A DNA stretch of 64,000 nt from Fragum whitleyi (lineage: Eukaryota > Mollusca > Bivalvia > Cardiida > Cardiidae). The notes beneath the pieces are model-generated. The model did not search any database and had not been told where the DNA came from. It saw only the letters and a list, made by a program, of their open reading frames with translations. The stretch lies in contig OX411546.1 in assembly GCA_948146395.1 (NCBI GenBank), positions 25,646,449 through 25,710,448 on the forward strand. Direction: 5' to 3'. This document shows, in pieces, positions 52,816-64,000 of this stretch (its first letter is position 1; each line of letters opens with the position of its first letter). Both the position numbers and the translations under genes were made by a program.

Positions 52816-53067
52816 TATTGCATAAAAAGAAAGACTATAGTATCTATTTTAACAGAAATTGTAATTTCATTCGTAGGAACTAGCTGTAAAACTATCACCA
52901 AAACCGATAATGTGTCAAAAAAATTGCTTTATGCATTGCGCCGTCACATTTGTTAAAACCGACGTTGCTTGGGAAATCAATGACGTCATAAAAATTAAAG
53001 CGGGAATAGAATCGACGTTTTTATTTATGCTATATATTAATGTGAACAAAGGAACTGATACAGTGTA

Positions 53068-53293
53068 TAGGCTCCCGGGTTCGATCCCCGACGACGGTAC
53101 TCATTCTTTCCGATTATTTGTCTCTCACCAATGGGTTGATAGTCGTAGACCTATGTGAGATAGCAGCTGGAGGCTAGGAAAGGATGTGATGCTTGTACTG
53201 GTGAGAGAAATACCAGGAATCCATTCTTAGGTGCTCCAGTCGCCGCGATATAATTGAAAAAATGTTGAAAGCGGCGTAAAACACAATTCAACA
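53068..53293 (+). mobile_element. SINE copy, head-truncated
   Basis: Starts in the B box (CCCGGGTTCGATCCCCGACG) and keeps the full body and the tail GTTGAAAGCGGCGTAAAAC. The A-box half is missing. Nested in the 4.9-kb composite. Confidence 0.88.
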
Positions 53294-55217
53294 GTGTATA
53301 GGCCTAAACCGAGGATATTTAAGTAAAAAAAAACCCGGGCGTTAACGGCACGTGAATTTACTTATTAATACACGTTTTCTCCCTTTAACGCCCTGGTTTT
53401 GTCGGATAACGTATGCCAATGATGACCCGAAAACGTGCATTTTATGTAATAATCGGAATTTAAACATATGCTTAAAACTTTCCGAAAATTCCTAACTAAA
53501 TGGTACGAGAGACATAAAAAAGGACGTTTTAAGGATCATTGCGTACTTTTTTGTAAGATATATAAATCGGATTTCCTAAAACTTTGAATCCGAGCGCGAA
53601 CTTTGTGACAATATGTTTGATACCACTCGCTATATTACCTGATTAAATTTCATGGAATTATCGACGTTGAAAGAGCGACAGTATTGACGTTGTTATAACA
53701 GGAACGCTAAACGTGCGAAGTATGATAATCATGGCAAACTATTGGCAGGTTCCGTAGAAATTTTTATCTCTTTTCAAATTCTATTCTAAATAATAGTCAT
53801 ACAATTCCCTTGTACGCCTACGGTTTTCAGTAAAATTAATGTAGCTGACTGTCAAGTCACCGGAATTTTATAATAAAAGTAAACACGATGAGGTGAGGCG
53901 TAACATAGACAACATGCGTCGTGGAATGGCGAGAAAAGTCGCACCATGAAACCAGCAGAAACTTCATATCGAAGGAGGTTAGGGTATATGGAAGAAGAAT
54001 AAGACACTCCACAACTTCAGAGCCAGGATACATAATCAGAGCCAATCCACATAATCGGAACCAAACTATTTTCTTTGATTTATTTAATATTGTAGGCAAG
54101 TATATTGGGGTAGAGCATTGTGGTCGTTCTGTTAAACTCGTGCATACTGAAAACAATAGTATACGTTATTAATCTTGTCCAGAATATTGCATTTTGGAGG
54201 TAAGACCACGTGTTTTGATATTCTTGGCTCAAGATTGCTCTGAGAAGAAATCATTTTTAACAAAAAACAACGAACATTTTTGAGTTCTTGAGTACGTTAA
54301 CGTGGCAAAATGTATAACTGGTCGAATAGCATTCGACTTTTGAATAATTAATGAATAAAATCCGATATAAATGAGGAAGTTCCGACACCTATCCCATTTT
54401 TTCAGTCCAAAAATGAAATGTTTACATCTACATAATCGGAGACGCACGTGGAGCGGAAGTTCCACACATGATTTTGAAAGCGGAGCCAGTGGCTCCGATT
54501 ATGGACATCAGCCCCCGTGATATATTTAAACCAGCTTCTAATCGGTCACTCAAATAAAACTCGAAAAGTATTGCTTAATGATGATAAAAAGGCAAGAGTT
54601 TGTTGAGTTCTGATAGCCCGTCCACTCGGTAGATAGAGAAACCAAAATTCATAAAAAAAATTCTCCGAGTACAGCAGTTTAACTTGCACGAAAACATGTG
54701 TACCCCCAATTTCAAAATTAGCATCGGTGGGTGGACTATATTTAACAAATTCACATAATTTAATCAAATAAACGTCTTAAATAATGTTTTCTTTACTTAT
54801 TTCCATCCAGCTACCTTTAAGGCATCAAAGGATAGTCATTTTCCTACAACATAACACTTTTTCCTGGACTGAAATTTTGAAAATTCCCTAAATTTTGCGA
54901 GCTTTGCGACTTTTTCAAAGGAGGTGTGGTGTCTTCTTTTGTCTGCTACTGTCTCTCTGTCTGTCTTTTTTACGCAATTCTTTTATGAACATACTCGAGA
55001 TTAATTTGTTTTTGTATGCATGTAATGTTCAATTCAATTCTTTTGTTGTAAATGTGCCGAAAAGAGATAAACATGCGGTGACCGATTAGAAGTTGGTTTC
55101 AGTTTATATAAGCACGTTCTTCTGAGACGGGTTACTTTTATAGTTTTTTTGATACAATCGAATGGAAGTACGAAAAGAGAAGAGATGAAAATAGGAATTA
55201 TTCGATATTTTTTTAAC

Positions 55218-58200
55218 TCATAGTTCATCTTCAGAGGTTTCAAGAAGCCCTGCAGTCTCTTCTGTCTGTTTCGCACTTTTAACCGACATTTCCAATTTTT
55301 CTGGTGCCCTGTGAAATAATTTTCCTTTCATCGGCTTCCTTCTCTTAGATGCCAAGCAAAATCCGAATACTGCGACCAAGACTGTTATTCCAGAAGCTTG
55401 CATGACATACATGATTCCATTTGGACCAAACTGATCATTAAGCTTCCCGGCGATCCAGATATATCCCATATCGCCAAGTCCCGCGGACAACGAGACTATG
55501 GTCAAACAGAAGCCGCGAACGTCCATGACAGTGTTGATGAACGAGATTCCCATTGGATACAATGGCGCGCATACCAATCCTTGTACACCGGTAAATATCC
55601 ATAAATTTTCTTTCGTCTTTGTCACCAAGTTTAAGGCGGTCACAGATGCTACGTTCATAATAGCTTGAGCAACAATTAGATACTTTATCGCGGTAAGATG
55701 GGAGAATATTGCACCGAGAAAGCGAGATAATGAAAATGCAACCCAATATATCATTAGAAGATACGAGGCGCTATCTTTTGAAAAATGTAACAAATCTACT
55801 GAAAAAGTCCTTATGAATGTACCAAACAATTGCTCCCCACCCACGGCGCCTGTATAGAAAATAAAAATCAAGGTAAACATTAAAAGCCCGAAGCACATAG
55901 ATCCACTTGTATAGGAAGCTGGATTTAACATTTCTAGAAATCCTATCTTTTCTGTATTCTTAACTTCGCTTTCAACAATTTTTCTAAATACTGGATTACA
56001 TTTCTCTGAATTAAGGCACTGATAAACAACAAATGGAAGTCCACTGGTGAAAGTTACACATCCAACAAGAATAAATACGTAACTAATTTGTGAGGCACTT
56101 AGAATTTGAAAATCATTTCCCACTTGGCTGATATTCGTCGAGAAAAACTGGTCCTCAAAACTCGAATTTGAAGACGAATTTAGTAAAAGTGACGGTAAAG
56201 TTGAACTCGACACTGAAGATGAAGCAAGGGTAAATGCAGATATAGAGGAATTAGTAGGCAATGATAACTCGGTATTGTTTGAGTCTAATGGTTTTGTGAC
56301 CATGAGAAATGGGTTGGCTATGATCGGAATAAGGACCGCACCAATACCGAAGCCCATGTGAAGAGCATGTGTTGGCGAGGCAGATCTGTCCTTCCACATG
56401 ACGATGATAAGTCTCTGTCCCACTGAAACATAAAGAAAAGAAAACATAAATAACAGACTGAATTAAAAGTCCAAACTACTACGGCTTAAGACGCATTCTG
56501 ACAGTATAAGAAGGCTTTGTTTGCCCTCTAATGAAATAATAAATAAATTTATTTGAAAAAGGTATTTGACATACCTATGTACATTCATATGACAAATATA
56601 CAGGTACATAATTTTTTTTAAATACTGACTAAAATCAAAGCTCATCAAATACCTCTCACTATATCTTATAACATTACATTGCCAAATTTACATCCAACAA
56701 ATGTTTCGTATATCTATTATCCGTACCGTAGCATTTTTCCATTTGTGCGATACCCAAGAAGAATGCTTGCTGCTACAGAGGACGATGCACGAGTACAGAA
56801 CACAGTTACTAAGAGATACCACTGGTTATCGATTTAAAGCACTTTTATGTCTCACCCGAAAGTTTGTTAGTTTGAACGTTTAGCTAGCCCAGACCTGTTA
56901 TCTTGGGATCAGGGCCCAGTTAGATAAAAGTTTTGTTAATTTTAACCGGAAGCTAATTCAACCAATCTTAATTGTCGTTTCAATTGAAACAACTAAAACA
57001 AACAGAAACTATCATAAAGTCCGCTCCCTTCAGCACTTTGTCAAAATGTAAGTGCTATAAGTGAAGGATGTGTTTGTAACAAAGAGTGAGGTTATAAGCA
57101 GTATTTGCATGAGTTCGTGATTCTAGGTAGCTTGGTTCACGAGTTTGAGTCCGGAAACGAAACTTTAACAAAAATTGCCTGTGACCTTGACCTTTGACCT
57201 ATGTGACCCAAGAATAATAGGGCACCTCATTGGGTCATAAGCAGCAATGGCATGAAGTTCCATGATTCTAGGTCACTTGGTTCCCGAGTTAGAGTCCGGA
57301 AATGAAAATTAAACAAAGGCTGACTTTGACCTTGACCTTTCACCTATGTGACCCCCAAACAGTAAGACAATTCCTTGGGTCATAATATATATTTATATGA
57401 AGTTACATGATTCTAGGTCACTTGGTTCTTGAGTTAGAGTCCGGAAACGAAAATTGAACAAAAAACTGACTGTGGCCTTGACCTTTGACATATGTAACCC
57501 AGAAATAATAGGGCACCTCCTTGGGTCATAAGCTGTATTTGTATGAAGTTTTATGATTCTAGGTCACCTGTTTCTCGAATAATAGTCCGGTAACGAAAAG
57601 GTTACCACGTGGACGGACGGACTGATGGACGGACGGACGGATGCACAGACAGACATGGTGAAACCAATATACCCCCTCTACTTCGTAGGTGGGTGTACAA
57701 TAAATCTAATTTGTTAAAAATAACTTCCGGTTTATATTGACCAATATTCATTTTCGAACATTTGTTTTCTTATTTGTCCTCGTTTTTGTTGCCGTGGTAA
57801 CCAGAGATAATGCCGTATTTCAACTATTTATATGACTTGAACCTTACGCTAATGTCAAATTGTTGGAAATGTCACGCACATCTTCAAATATTATAGCTCA
57901 CCTTGGAAAAGCTCGGATGGGCTTAAAAGTGAACCACTTACCAATATTTATAGCTCCACCACCAATACCAAATACTAGGCTGACGAACCACAACTGGTCA
58001 GCATTGTCCAGCGTGGATACCAGAGCAATACAGACGGACGCAACAGTTGTGTACAATACCATCATCAGGTCTAACCAGCGTGGAAGTCTATCTGCTAGGA
58101 CACCCGCTACGATACCGCCGATACAACCGCCTATACCACGTGCCCCGATAGCACGTGACAGAGATTCATAGTCGGTACCAAACAGAGTCTTCAGGTCTTT

Positions 58201-61200
58201 AAGCGTGGGTCCGAAAATCTCTCCACTCAAACCCTGGATGTGACGGAAATGTATTGAGTTAGTTTATCAACAAGGTATTCTGCTTGTAGGGTTTTATCGC
58301 CACTTTTAACAGTATTGCAGTTCAATGGCGCCGGCTCGTGTACCTACCCGTGGCTTCCTAAAGTTTATCACACTAGTACATTAAAGAACATCGTTAAATC
58401 GTCAAGATGAATGATTTCGGAATGATTTTGAAATGAAATTAAATGGGCGTATGGAACGAATTTTGAGTGAAATTAAGGGGAGGTAACCCAAAATCACTAT
58501 TTTTGTTCAAGATGAACAAAATTAGCGGTATTTTTTACTTCCCTTTAATAAAATATAAGCCATTTTATATTTGTATACCTTCGTTGGCAAATCAGACTCT
58601 TTACACTTAATTCACACCAGCCAAGAAGATCGTAGAATAATTTGATCGATATGATTTAAATGTCGGTCGATTTGAACGATTTAAGAACATTTCTAATGAT
58701 TTCGGAGTGTTTTTTATCATTTTGAGTGAGTTTTTGGATTAAATGAATGGAGCGCCGAGTGAGTGATGTTGTATGGTTTTGATCCAAGTGAGTGTCAATT
58801 GGACGATGTTACCAACTGTACCACTACGGCATTACGCACAAACCACCAGCTGTCTATCCTACTGTCATCGTCCATTGCAAGGGCGTAACTTCCATTACGC
58901 ACAATACGCAAGTGCTTAAAGAAATAAATCCTCTTTAGAAAAAGGTAGTTGATGAATGATCATTTAATCGAAATTACAGCTTATTCAAGCTGTAGGTACG
59001 ATGTTTTGATTATTCATCAAAGCTCAGTCTTTTGTCACACAAAAGGTACACATTGGTCGCCTTCTGAGTGAGTATAAATTTCAAAATCCTAGTTTCGCCA
59101 ATGCATTGGTTGGGAACAAAAATCGCTTGTCACAATGGCTATCGTCAAATGTCGGATGAAAGTTGGCCGAGTCGGGAATGGAAACTCACACCTCCATGTT
59201 TGAGGCTAAAACGCGTTACTAGCCTCGGCTCACGTATGAAAAGAGGGGTGGGGTGAGGGGGGAAAGACGATCTGGGGCCCGAAATTATAAAACTTTTCTA
59301 ATTCTAAACAGCGAAATTTCTAAAATTCAGAATTTAAATCAATGCATGACCATAAGAGATGAAATAACTGACTATCTTTTATAACAACTTATTATTATCA
59401 TTTTTCATGCCCATACAATTTATTATAGTATTACAACAGAATCTCAAGTTGAAATTTGAATAAAGAATGAGCAAAGTTTGGTAATCTCGCGCTCTCTATC
59501 GTTTTGTCAAGACAATCTCATTGAGAACCAACAAAACACTTTTTTGTTGGTGTTTTTCCCATTGAAAAAGCAATGTGGAAGTTTGAGGATGAAATTGCCC
59601 TCTTTTATGTGTTTAGAAAGTATCTTGAAAGTTTGTCAATATGTTTGTCTTCTACTACAAAGATTTTGATAGAGGGGGTGTTTTAAACTTGACATTAAAA
59701 TAGTTCAATAATACTTGCTCAAAACCAACGTCGTGAGTACTCAATGCAATAACCTCATGGACTCGATTTATGTATGATATTAATTTTGTCTCTCTTAAAA
59801 ATTGGTTTGCAATCGTATTTAGCAAGTTGTATAAACAGCTTGATGCTCGGAAATGATGTTGTTTTACTGATGAGACACATACTATGCCTTGATTGGTATA
59901 TGCTCCAGCCGCCGCGACGTAAATGAAAAACATATAACAGTGGCGATACCCTCATACAACCGAACAAAACATTCGCATTTAAAGGTATATCAGACAACCT
60001 ATGGGACTTTTAGTCCTTTGTATTGATTTGTATTATAACTTGATGTCAGTAGACAACCCGATCATTATTGAGGTAGATCTATAATATAACTCATTTTCTT
60101 ACTTTTCCTTCTCTCTTTCTTTTCGTGTATCATGTATCAAATGATCAATAAAATACAATCGCTGCTATGGAAACATGCGGAATCCTCTCTTTATTACGAA
60201 TATGAAAGTCAATTTATTACTATCTGTCGCGCAAGCGACACGTGGTATTGACGGATCATGATATCGAGGAGTAAGCGCAACGTCTGTGTATTTGTAGGAT
60301 TTAGGCCCCTCCGTGCTCTAGGCATATATGGTATGGACGCTGTTGTAAGTGCATATATATACACAAAGCAAAAAGAGGACTCTGATGGCCCAAAATCGCT
60401 CACCTGATATTTCAAGTGAATTATCATTAAGACTCCTTTTCCTGTGATATCACATGAACCTTCCCAATTTCAACAGAGTATATTCTTGTGACCTGGCAAA
60501 CATTTTGACCAAGTTTCATGGAGATTGGACCATATTTGTGGCGTCTGGAGCTCTTACAAAAACATTGTCATTAAGGCCCCTTTTCCTGTGATATGGCACG
60601 GATCCTTCCCATTTTCAATAGATTTCACCCTCATGACCTAACTAACATTCTTACAAAGTTTCATAAAGATTGGGCCATATCTGTGGCTTCTAAAGTGTAA
60701 ACAATAAATTTATCATTAAGGTCCCTTTTCCCGTGATATGGCACGGATTCTTCCCATTTTAGCAAATTTTACAAGGAACCACCCAACGAATATTTCTGCC
60801 AAGTTTGGTTGATTTTGTCTCAGTAGTTTAGGAGAAGATGTCGTTTAAAGAAAATGTTGATGCTGTGACGGACAGACGCATTCGGAACATCGCTCGGACT
60901 TTTCCGTAAACTGAAAAGTACCTCGGACGTAAGTGTAGTAATTTTTGGTCATTTTTTCGGTAATTCGGCTCCTGGTGGTACTTTGGTTAATACGCTTGAA
61001 GAATAGTATATTCCTTTAGCGTTTTCCGGTCGTCTGTGGAGTTCATTTTGGCATGTTATAATTTGAAAGCAAAACGCAGTAAAACACCGCGTTTTGTTTT
61101 CAAATTATAATATGCACAATTCTAATTACTTCGTGCTCAGGTGAGCTAAAAAAGTATTGTAACACCTAAATGAATGAAAATACACGAATACGTTCAATAC

Positions 61201-63070
61201 AGACAGAATATGATCCTCATCGCATATTTATTGAGCATTTTTAAAACTCTAATATCCTATTCAAAATCTGCCCTGCGTTCAGGATAAAAGCGTTAGCGAA
61301 GTGTTTTCGAAATGATACCTCGCTTTGCACGTATGCGCACGTGCAAAGCAGGGTATCATCTCAAAGCGCTCGTGAAACGTTTTTACATCCTGAACACAGG
61401 GCTGACTAAATTGTTACAGATGTTGCAGTAGAAGTGATGCCGCTGTCAACAATTTTTCAGTTATATCGCGGCGGCCGGAGCACCTAACAATGGATTCCTG
61501 ACTTTTCTCTCGCCAATACTACCGCCACATCCTTTCCTAGCCTCCGGTTGCTATCTCACATGCGTCTACAATTATCACCCCACTGGTGAGAGACAAATAA
61601 TTGGAAAGAATAAAAGCCGCCGTCGGGGATCGAATCAAGGACCATTGACAGTTAGTGTGTCGATCACTCTTGGATCAGAGACAATAATCAGGTTGAAAAC
61701 CCATCTAGTCAATCCGACGCAGCCATAGTTATTTGTGAACGTATAATTAACTAAAACGTGTTATTGTTGTAATGGCCATAAAGTACATGAAATAGCAGAA
61801 TGGGGAAAAAAGGTTTTGTTTGCCAGTTTTATTACCAATTATAAGACCCACTGAAATTGCTCTCTTGTGCACAAAAAACGTTTAATTTACAACAATTCAC
61901 TTTTGCTCTAAACTACTTCGAATGCTGCAATACTTTTTTTCTTTGTGTATATACATAAGCACTTACAACAGTGTTGCACTACGCCCTCCATATAATAATA
62001 CAATAATTAAACCTCGCTTTTACAAATACGGGAGATCTTATTCTTTCTGAAACGTCAATAATGGTATTATTACGGAATTAAGCATAATAATGGAAAGCGA
62101 CTTAAATATCAGTTTGGTGTCAGATAGCTCATGTACAAATAAAGAAAAAAAGTTGCCCGCATCTAGGCTATGTATTTTACCTGATTATACATGAAGTCAT
62201 TACGTGATCGAGACTATGAAACTTTTTTTTAGTTATTCAACTGAAACATTTGCTCAAACTTGAGTTGAAAGAATTTGTTTAATTTCTTTCATTAATCACT
62301 GTTTAAAGCTTTTGAAATTAAAATCACATTATTTTGCCAACATATTAAATTTGACTTTTTTAGCGATATTAACGCTTGAAAATCAGCAATGCATTCAGGG
62401 TGATCAACGGTGCAAACGGATTGCAAACTATACACTTTTCACGTGCACTTGTGTGCAAAGCAGAGTATATTTTGTAAACAAATTGCACCGTTTTGTCATC
62501 CTGAACGCAGGGCAGGTGCATTAAAACGGTAAGTAAAATGTTGACCCTGGATGTTGACACTGGCTTGTCGGAGGTATGTGATCGTGACCAGCGACCGGTT
62601 GGTTTTATTAACATGGCCAAAGATAGGTAAGAAAATTCAACCAGTCGTTTTCAACGCCCATTCATAATTCCGACAAATCAATATGAAAGACAATGCTATC
62701 ATATATATTTAGTTGCAATATAAATGTACCGAGCAGACCTTAAGAGTCGCTTACAATTTCTAACTTTGACATGTCGGAGGTGTATAGGCGTTCCCAATAA
62801 CAGGCTTATTTTGTACATCCACAAGATGTCTAAAAACTGACGCGGTGCTCCGAGCTTCAAGTTAAATAAAAGGATTCGTTGGTACAATGACTACAGGTAA
62901 TAATATAATAAATCAATATAACCCTTTTCACACAATGTTTATCTTTCCGTTGCCAGTTAGTTAAAAAGTAATTTTCTACTGACAAAAGAGAAAACAATTA
63001 CACTTACCATAGAAATCCATATGAATATAAGAAATAAGGTTTTTAATGCCACAAACGAGAGTATGGCCAT
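55218..63070 (-). CDS. MFS transporter of the MFSD4 / NaGLT1 (sodium-dependent glucose transporter 1-like) family, 3 exons, 519 aa
   Basis: Coding exons on the minus strand are 63070-63008, 58233-57942 and 56422-55218. Borders are GT-AG and phases 0 and 1 match, giving 519 residues, about the size of MFSD4A. Exon 1 encodes MAILSFVALKTLFLIFIWIS plus Met (TM1), preceded by an in-frame stop. Exon 2 starts GLSGEIFGPTLKDL, matching the 'G....GPTL.DL' signature of this family, and has the MFS loop motif GVLADRLPRW (residues 65-74). Exon 3 has HALHMGFGIGAVLIPIIANP, then a Ser/Asn-rich loop (about residues 161-227) with several N-glycosylation sequons, then a second six-helix half and a charged tail. 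These are plasma-membrane carriers; substrate is inferred only from NaGLT1. Intron 1 (~4.8 kb) is full of repeats. Exons 2-3 are secure; exon 1 is a strong but unproven assignment. Confidence 0.88.
57093..57705. mobile_element. tandem-repeat element (~145-bp unit x 3.5, ACGG tail), pearl-like
   Basis: Three and a half units begin ATAAGC..TATTTG at about 57093, 57238, 57381 and 57529. Each has 'atgattctaggtcacttggtt', 'gagtccggaaa' and GACCTTGACCTTTGACCTA. After them come ACGGACGG-type repeats (57610-57650) and the end 'ccaatatacccc.ctactt'. This build (tandem ~150-bp units, ACGG microsatellite, short conserved end) is that of the bivalve pearl-type elements. It lies in MFS intron 2. Confidence 0.65.
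58970..59013. repeat. family-3 hairpin, diverged, in MFS intron 1
   Basis: TCGAAATTACAGCTT / AAGCTGTAGGTACGATGTTTTG around ATTC; it matches the family with a few changes. Confidence 0.7.
60398..61147. mobile_element. 750-bp element with short inverted ends, ~145-bp internal tandem units and a nested family-6 repeat
   Basis: The ends are exact inverted repeats GCTCACCTGA (60398-60407) and TCAGGTGAGC (61138-61147). Inside are three diverged units starting TCATTAAG.C.CCTTTTCC at about 60424, 60567 and 60712. A copy of the family-6 repeat (60883-61125), also found at 34046-34298, follows. No ORF. Located in MFS intron 1. Confidence 0.65.
61269..61404. mobile_element. family-2 fold-back MITE, complete copy
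   Basis: The left end CTGCCCTGCGTTCAGGAT is answered by ATCCTGAACACAGGGC. The centre CCTCGCTTTGCACGT / ACGTGCAAAGCAGGG folds tightly. The best-preserved member of the family. In MFS intron 1. Confidence 0.85.
61432..61655 (-). mobile_element. SINE copy in MFS intron 1
   Basis: Body blocks GCGGCGGCCGGAGCACC, AATGGATTCCTG and GGTGAGAGACAAATAA, then the B box region (GATTCGATCCCCGACGG on the minus strand). The head beyond the B box and the tail are degraded. Confidence 0.85.
62388..62514. mobile_element. family-2 fold-back MITE, copy in MFS intron 1
   Basis: Left end TGCATTCAGGGTGATCAACGG with complement CCGTTTTGTCATCCTGAACG and then CAGGGC at the right. Centre ACGTGCACTTGTGTGCAAAG. Confidence 0.8.
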
Positions 63071-63263
63071 AATAACGTGCTATTTAGTAATCCAAACTCC
63101 ACATTCCTGTCATTATGCATGTAAATTTCAGCCCATTATCGAAAATGTCACAGTTGGTGGTTCGTACGGTGTCACATGTGTGTGGAACAGTCACCGGGGG
63201 GAAACCGGGTGTAACAGCTTGATGGCGCAGATTTATATCATATCGTCGATTTTTTTTCTAAAA

Positions 63264-63310
63264 AAAACCTCGTAACTACAGCTTTAAACAAGCTGTAGTT
63301 ACGAGGTTTT
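63264..63310. repeat. family-3 hairpin, perfect 21-bp arms
   Basis: Arms 63264-63284 and 63290-63310 are exact reverse complements (core CTCGTAACTACAGCTT) around TAAAC. The most intact member; it lies about 200 bp upstream of the MFS first coding exon. Confidence 0.92.
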
Positions 63311-63437
63311 GGTAGAAAATCTACGATGTGTAATTCGTTTGACGTGAAAAAAATATCCTTTGCAAGATATATAGTTTTTGTGAGTTTATAAACATACGTG
63401 GCTCGTATTGCGAAAAATTAACTTGATATGACTTGAT

Positions 63438-63712
63438 ATGTGGGGCCGCCGCCACAGCGCAGTGGTGGCACGTCGGACTGTCAATCTAGAGGTCCCGGGT
63501 TCGATCCCCGACGGCGTCACTCATTCTTTCCGACTATTTTTCTACCACCAATGGGTTGATAATCGTAGACCTATGTGGGATAGCATCTGGAGGCTAGGAA
63601 AGAATGTAATGGTAGTACTGGTGTGAGAAATACCAGGAATCCAATGGTAGGTGATCCGGCCGCCGCGATATAACTGTTATATTGTTAAAAGCGGCATAAA
63701 ACCCGATTCAAA
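63438..63712 (+). mobile_element. SINE copy with A and B boxes, near full length
   Basis: Head CACAGCGCAGTGGTGGCACG (A-box region) and GGGTTCGATCCCCGACGG (B box), then the common body and the tail GTTAAAAGCGGCATAAAACC. The tRNA cloverleaf is not maintained, so this is a SINE head and not a tRNA gene. It lies upstream of the MFS gene in the opposite orientation. Confidence 0.9.
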
Positions 63713-64000
63713 CAAATGACTCAATATATATAGACACTAGTCAGGCTATTCGGATTAAAAATTTTACGGAGTTCCCACATGGTCCTTTTAGCGTAAAGGA
63801 TAACATTTTTTGTGCTATCCAAGCGTCAATTTGCTACCAAGGCAAAATGAAATGTATTCAAGCACACTCCGTTTCTATACTTGCCAGAAAAGAAAAATAC
63901 TACACACCCCATTTCATCTCGGCTGCTTTCGAAGAAAAACAATCAGTTTTTATTTTTGCCCTTATATGGAAAAAAGCTGCGGTGAATAGAGTCATATTTG

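Larger units (their letters stand above)
49624..54519. mobile_element. 4.9-kb composite bounded by ~812-bp inverted arms
   Basis: The left arm 49624-50436 and right arm 53709-54519 are inverted copies with high identity (the same short frames appear in both). The outer tips are CACGGGGG..TGATGT and its complement ACATCA.CCCCCGTG, flanked by ATATATA-like sequence on both sides that may be a target duplication. Motifs of the form TCCGATTATG recur several times per arm (about 49638, 49703, 50085, 50103), like subterminal binding sites. The interior carries a complete family-4 TIR element, a hairpin and a SINE but no transposase. It is either a long-TIR transposon or an inverted pair. Confidence 0.75.

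Noticed and set aside
63438..63512. Possible tRNA gene (A and B boxes present)
   Set aside because: The cloverleaf stems do not pair properly and the sequence runs into the common SINE body and tail, so it is a SINE head.

Overview
This is AT-rich animal genomic DNA. The genes have small coding exons, GT-AG introns and TATA promoters, and most of the window is repeats: microsatellites, tRNA-derived SINEs, LINE pieces, hairpin MITEs, and tandem elements with units of about 145 bp and an ACGG-type tail. The protein families (mollusc-type transgelin, Hes, MFSD4/NaGLT1) together with the pearl-like tandem element suggest a mollusc, most likely a bivalve. The species is not determined. No bacterial or organellar features were seen.

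All recognised host genes lie on the minus strand. (1) A complete transgelin/calponin-like gene occupies 10.76-16.27 kb, with four coding exons, a likely non-coding first exon and a TATA box at 16.76 kb. (2) Two intact Hes-family bHLH-Orange repressors lie at 24.15-26.30 kb (HES-A) and 35.00-36.80 kb (HES-B). Each has three exons separated by phase-0 introns and ends in WRPWN. They sit in a duplicated segment, and the wreck of a third copy, keeping only intron 1 and a broken exon 1, lies between them. (3) A three-exon MFS transporter of the MFSD4/NaGLT1 type occupies 55.22-63.07 kb. Its 21-codon first exon is separated from the rest by a repeat-filled intron of about 4.8 kb.

Layout: 0-10.7 kb is gene-free (TAA and GA microsatellites, a pyrimidine-rich tract, SINEs, MITEs). 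10.7-16.8 kb is the transgelin gene. 17-22.3 kb is intergenic, with a ~915-bp TIR element and a LINE 3' fragment. 22.6-37.7 kb is the HES duplication. 37.7-44.7 kb is a cluster of LINE insertions upstream of HES-B; it includes a nearly complete APE-type LINE flanked by direct repeats of about 390 bp. 44.7-49.6 kb holds large hairpin elements. 49.6-54.5 kb is a 4.9-kb composite with inverted ~812-bp arms. 55.2-63.1 kb is the MFS gene.

The three gene types have no evident shared pathway: an actin-associated protein, transcriptional repressors usually linked to Notch or patterning, and a sugar-type transporter. The most notable features are the extreme flanking duplication around the LINE, the ancient but still intact HES pair with differential repeat insertions, the long-armed composite, and at least six families of near-perfect hairpin repeats.
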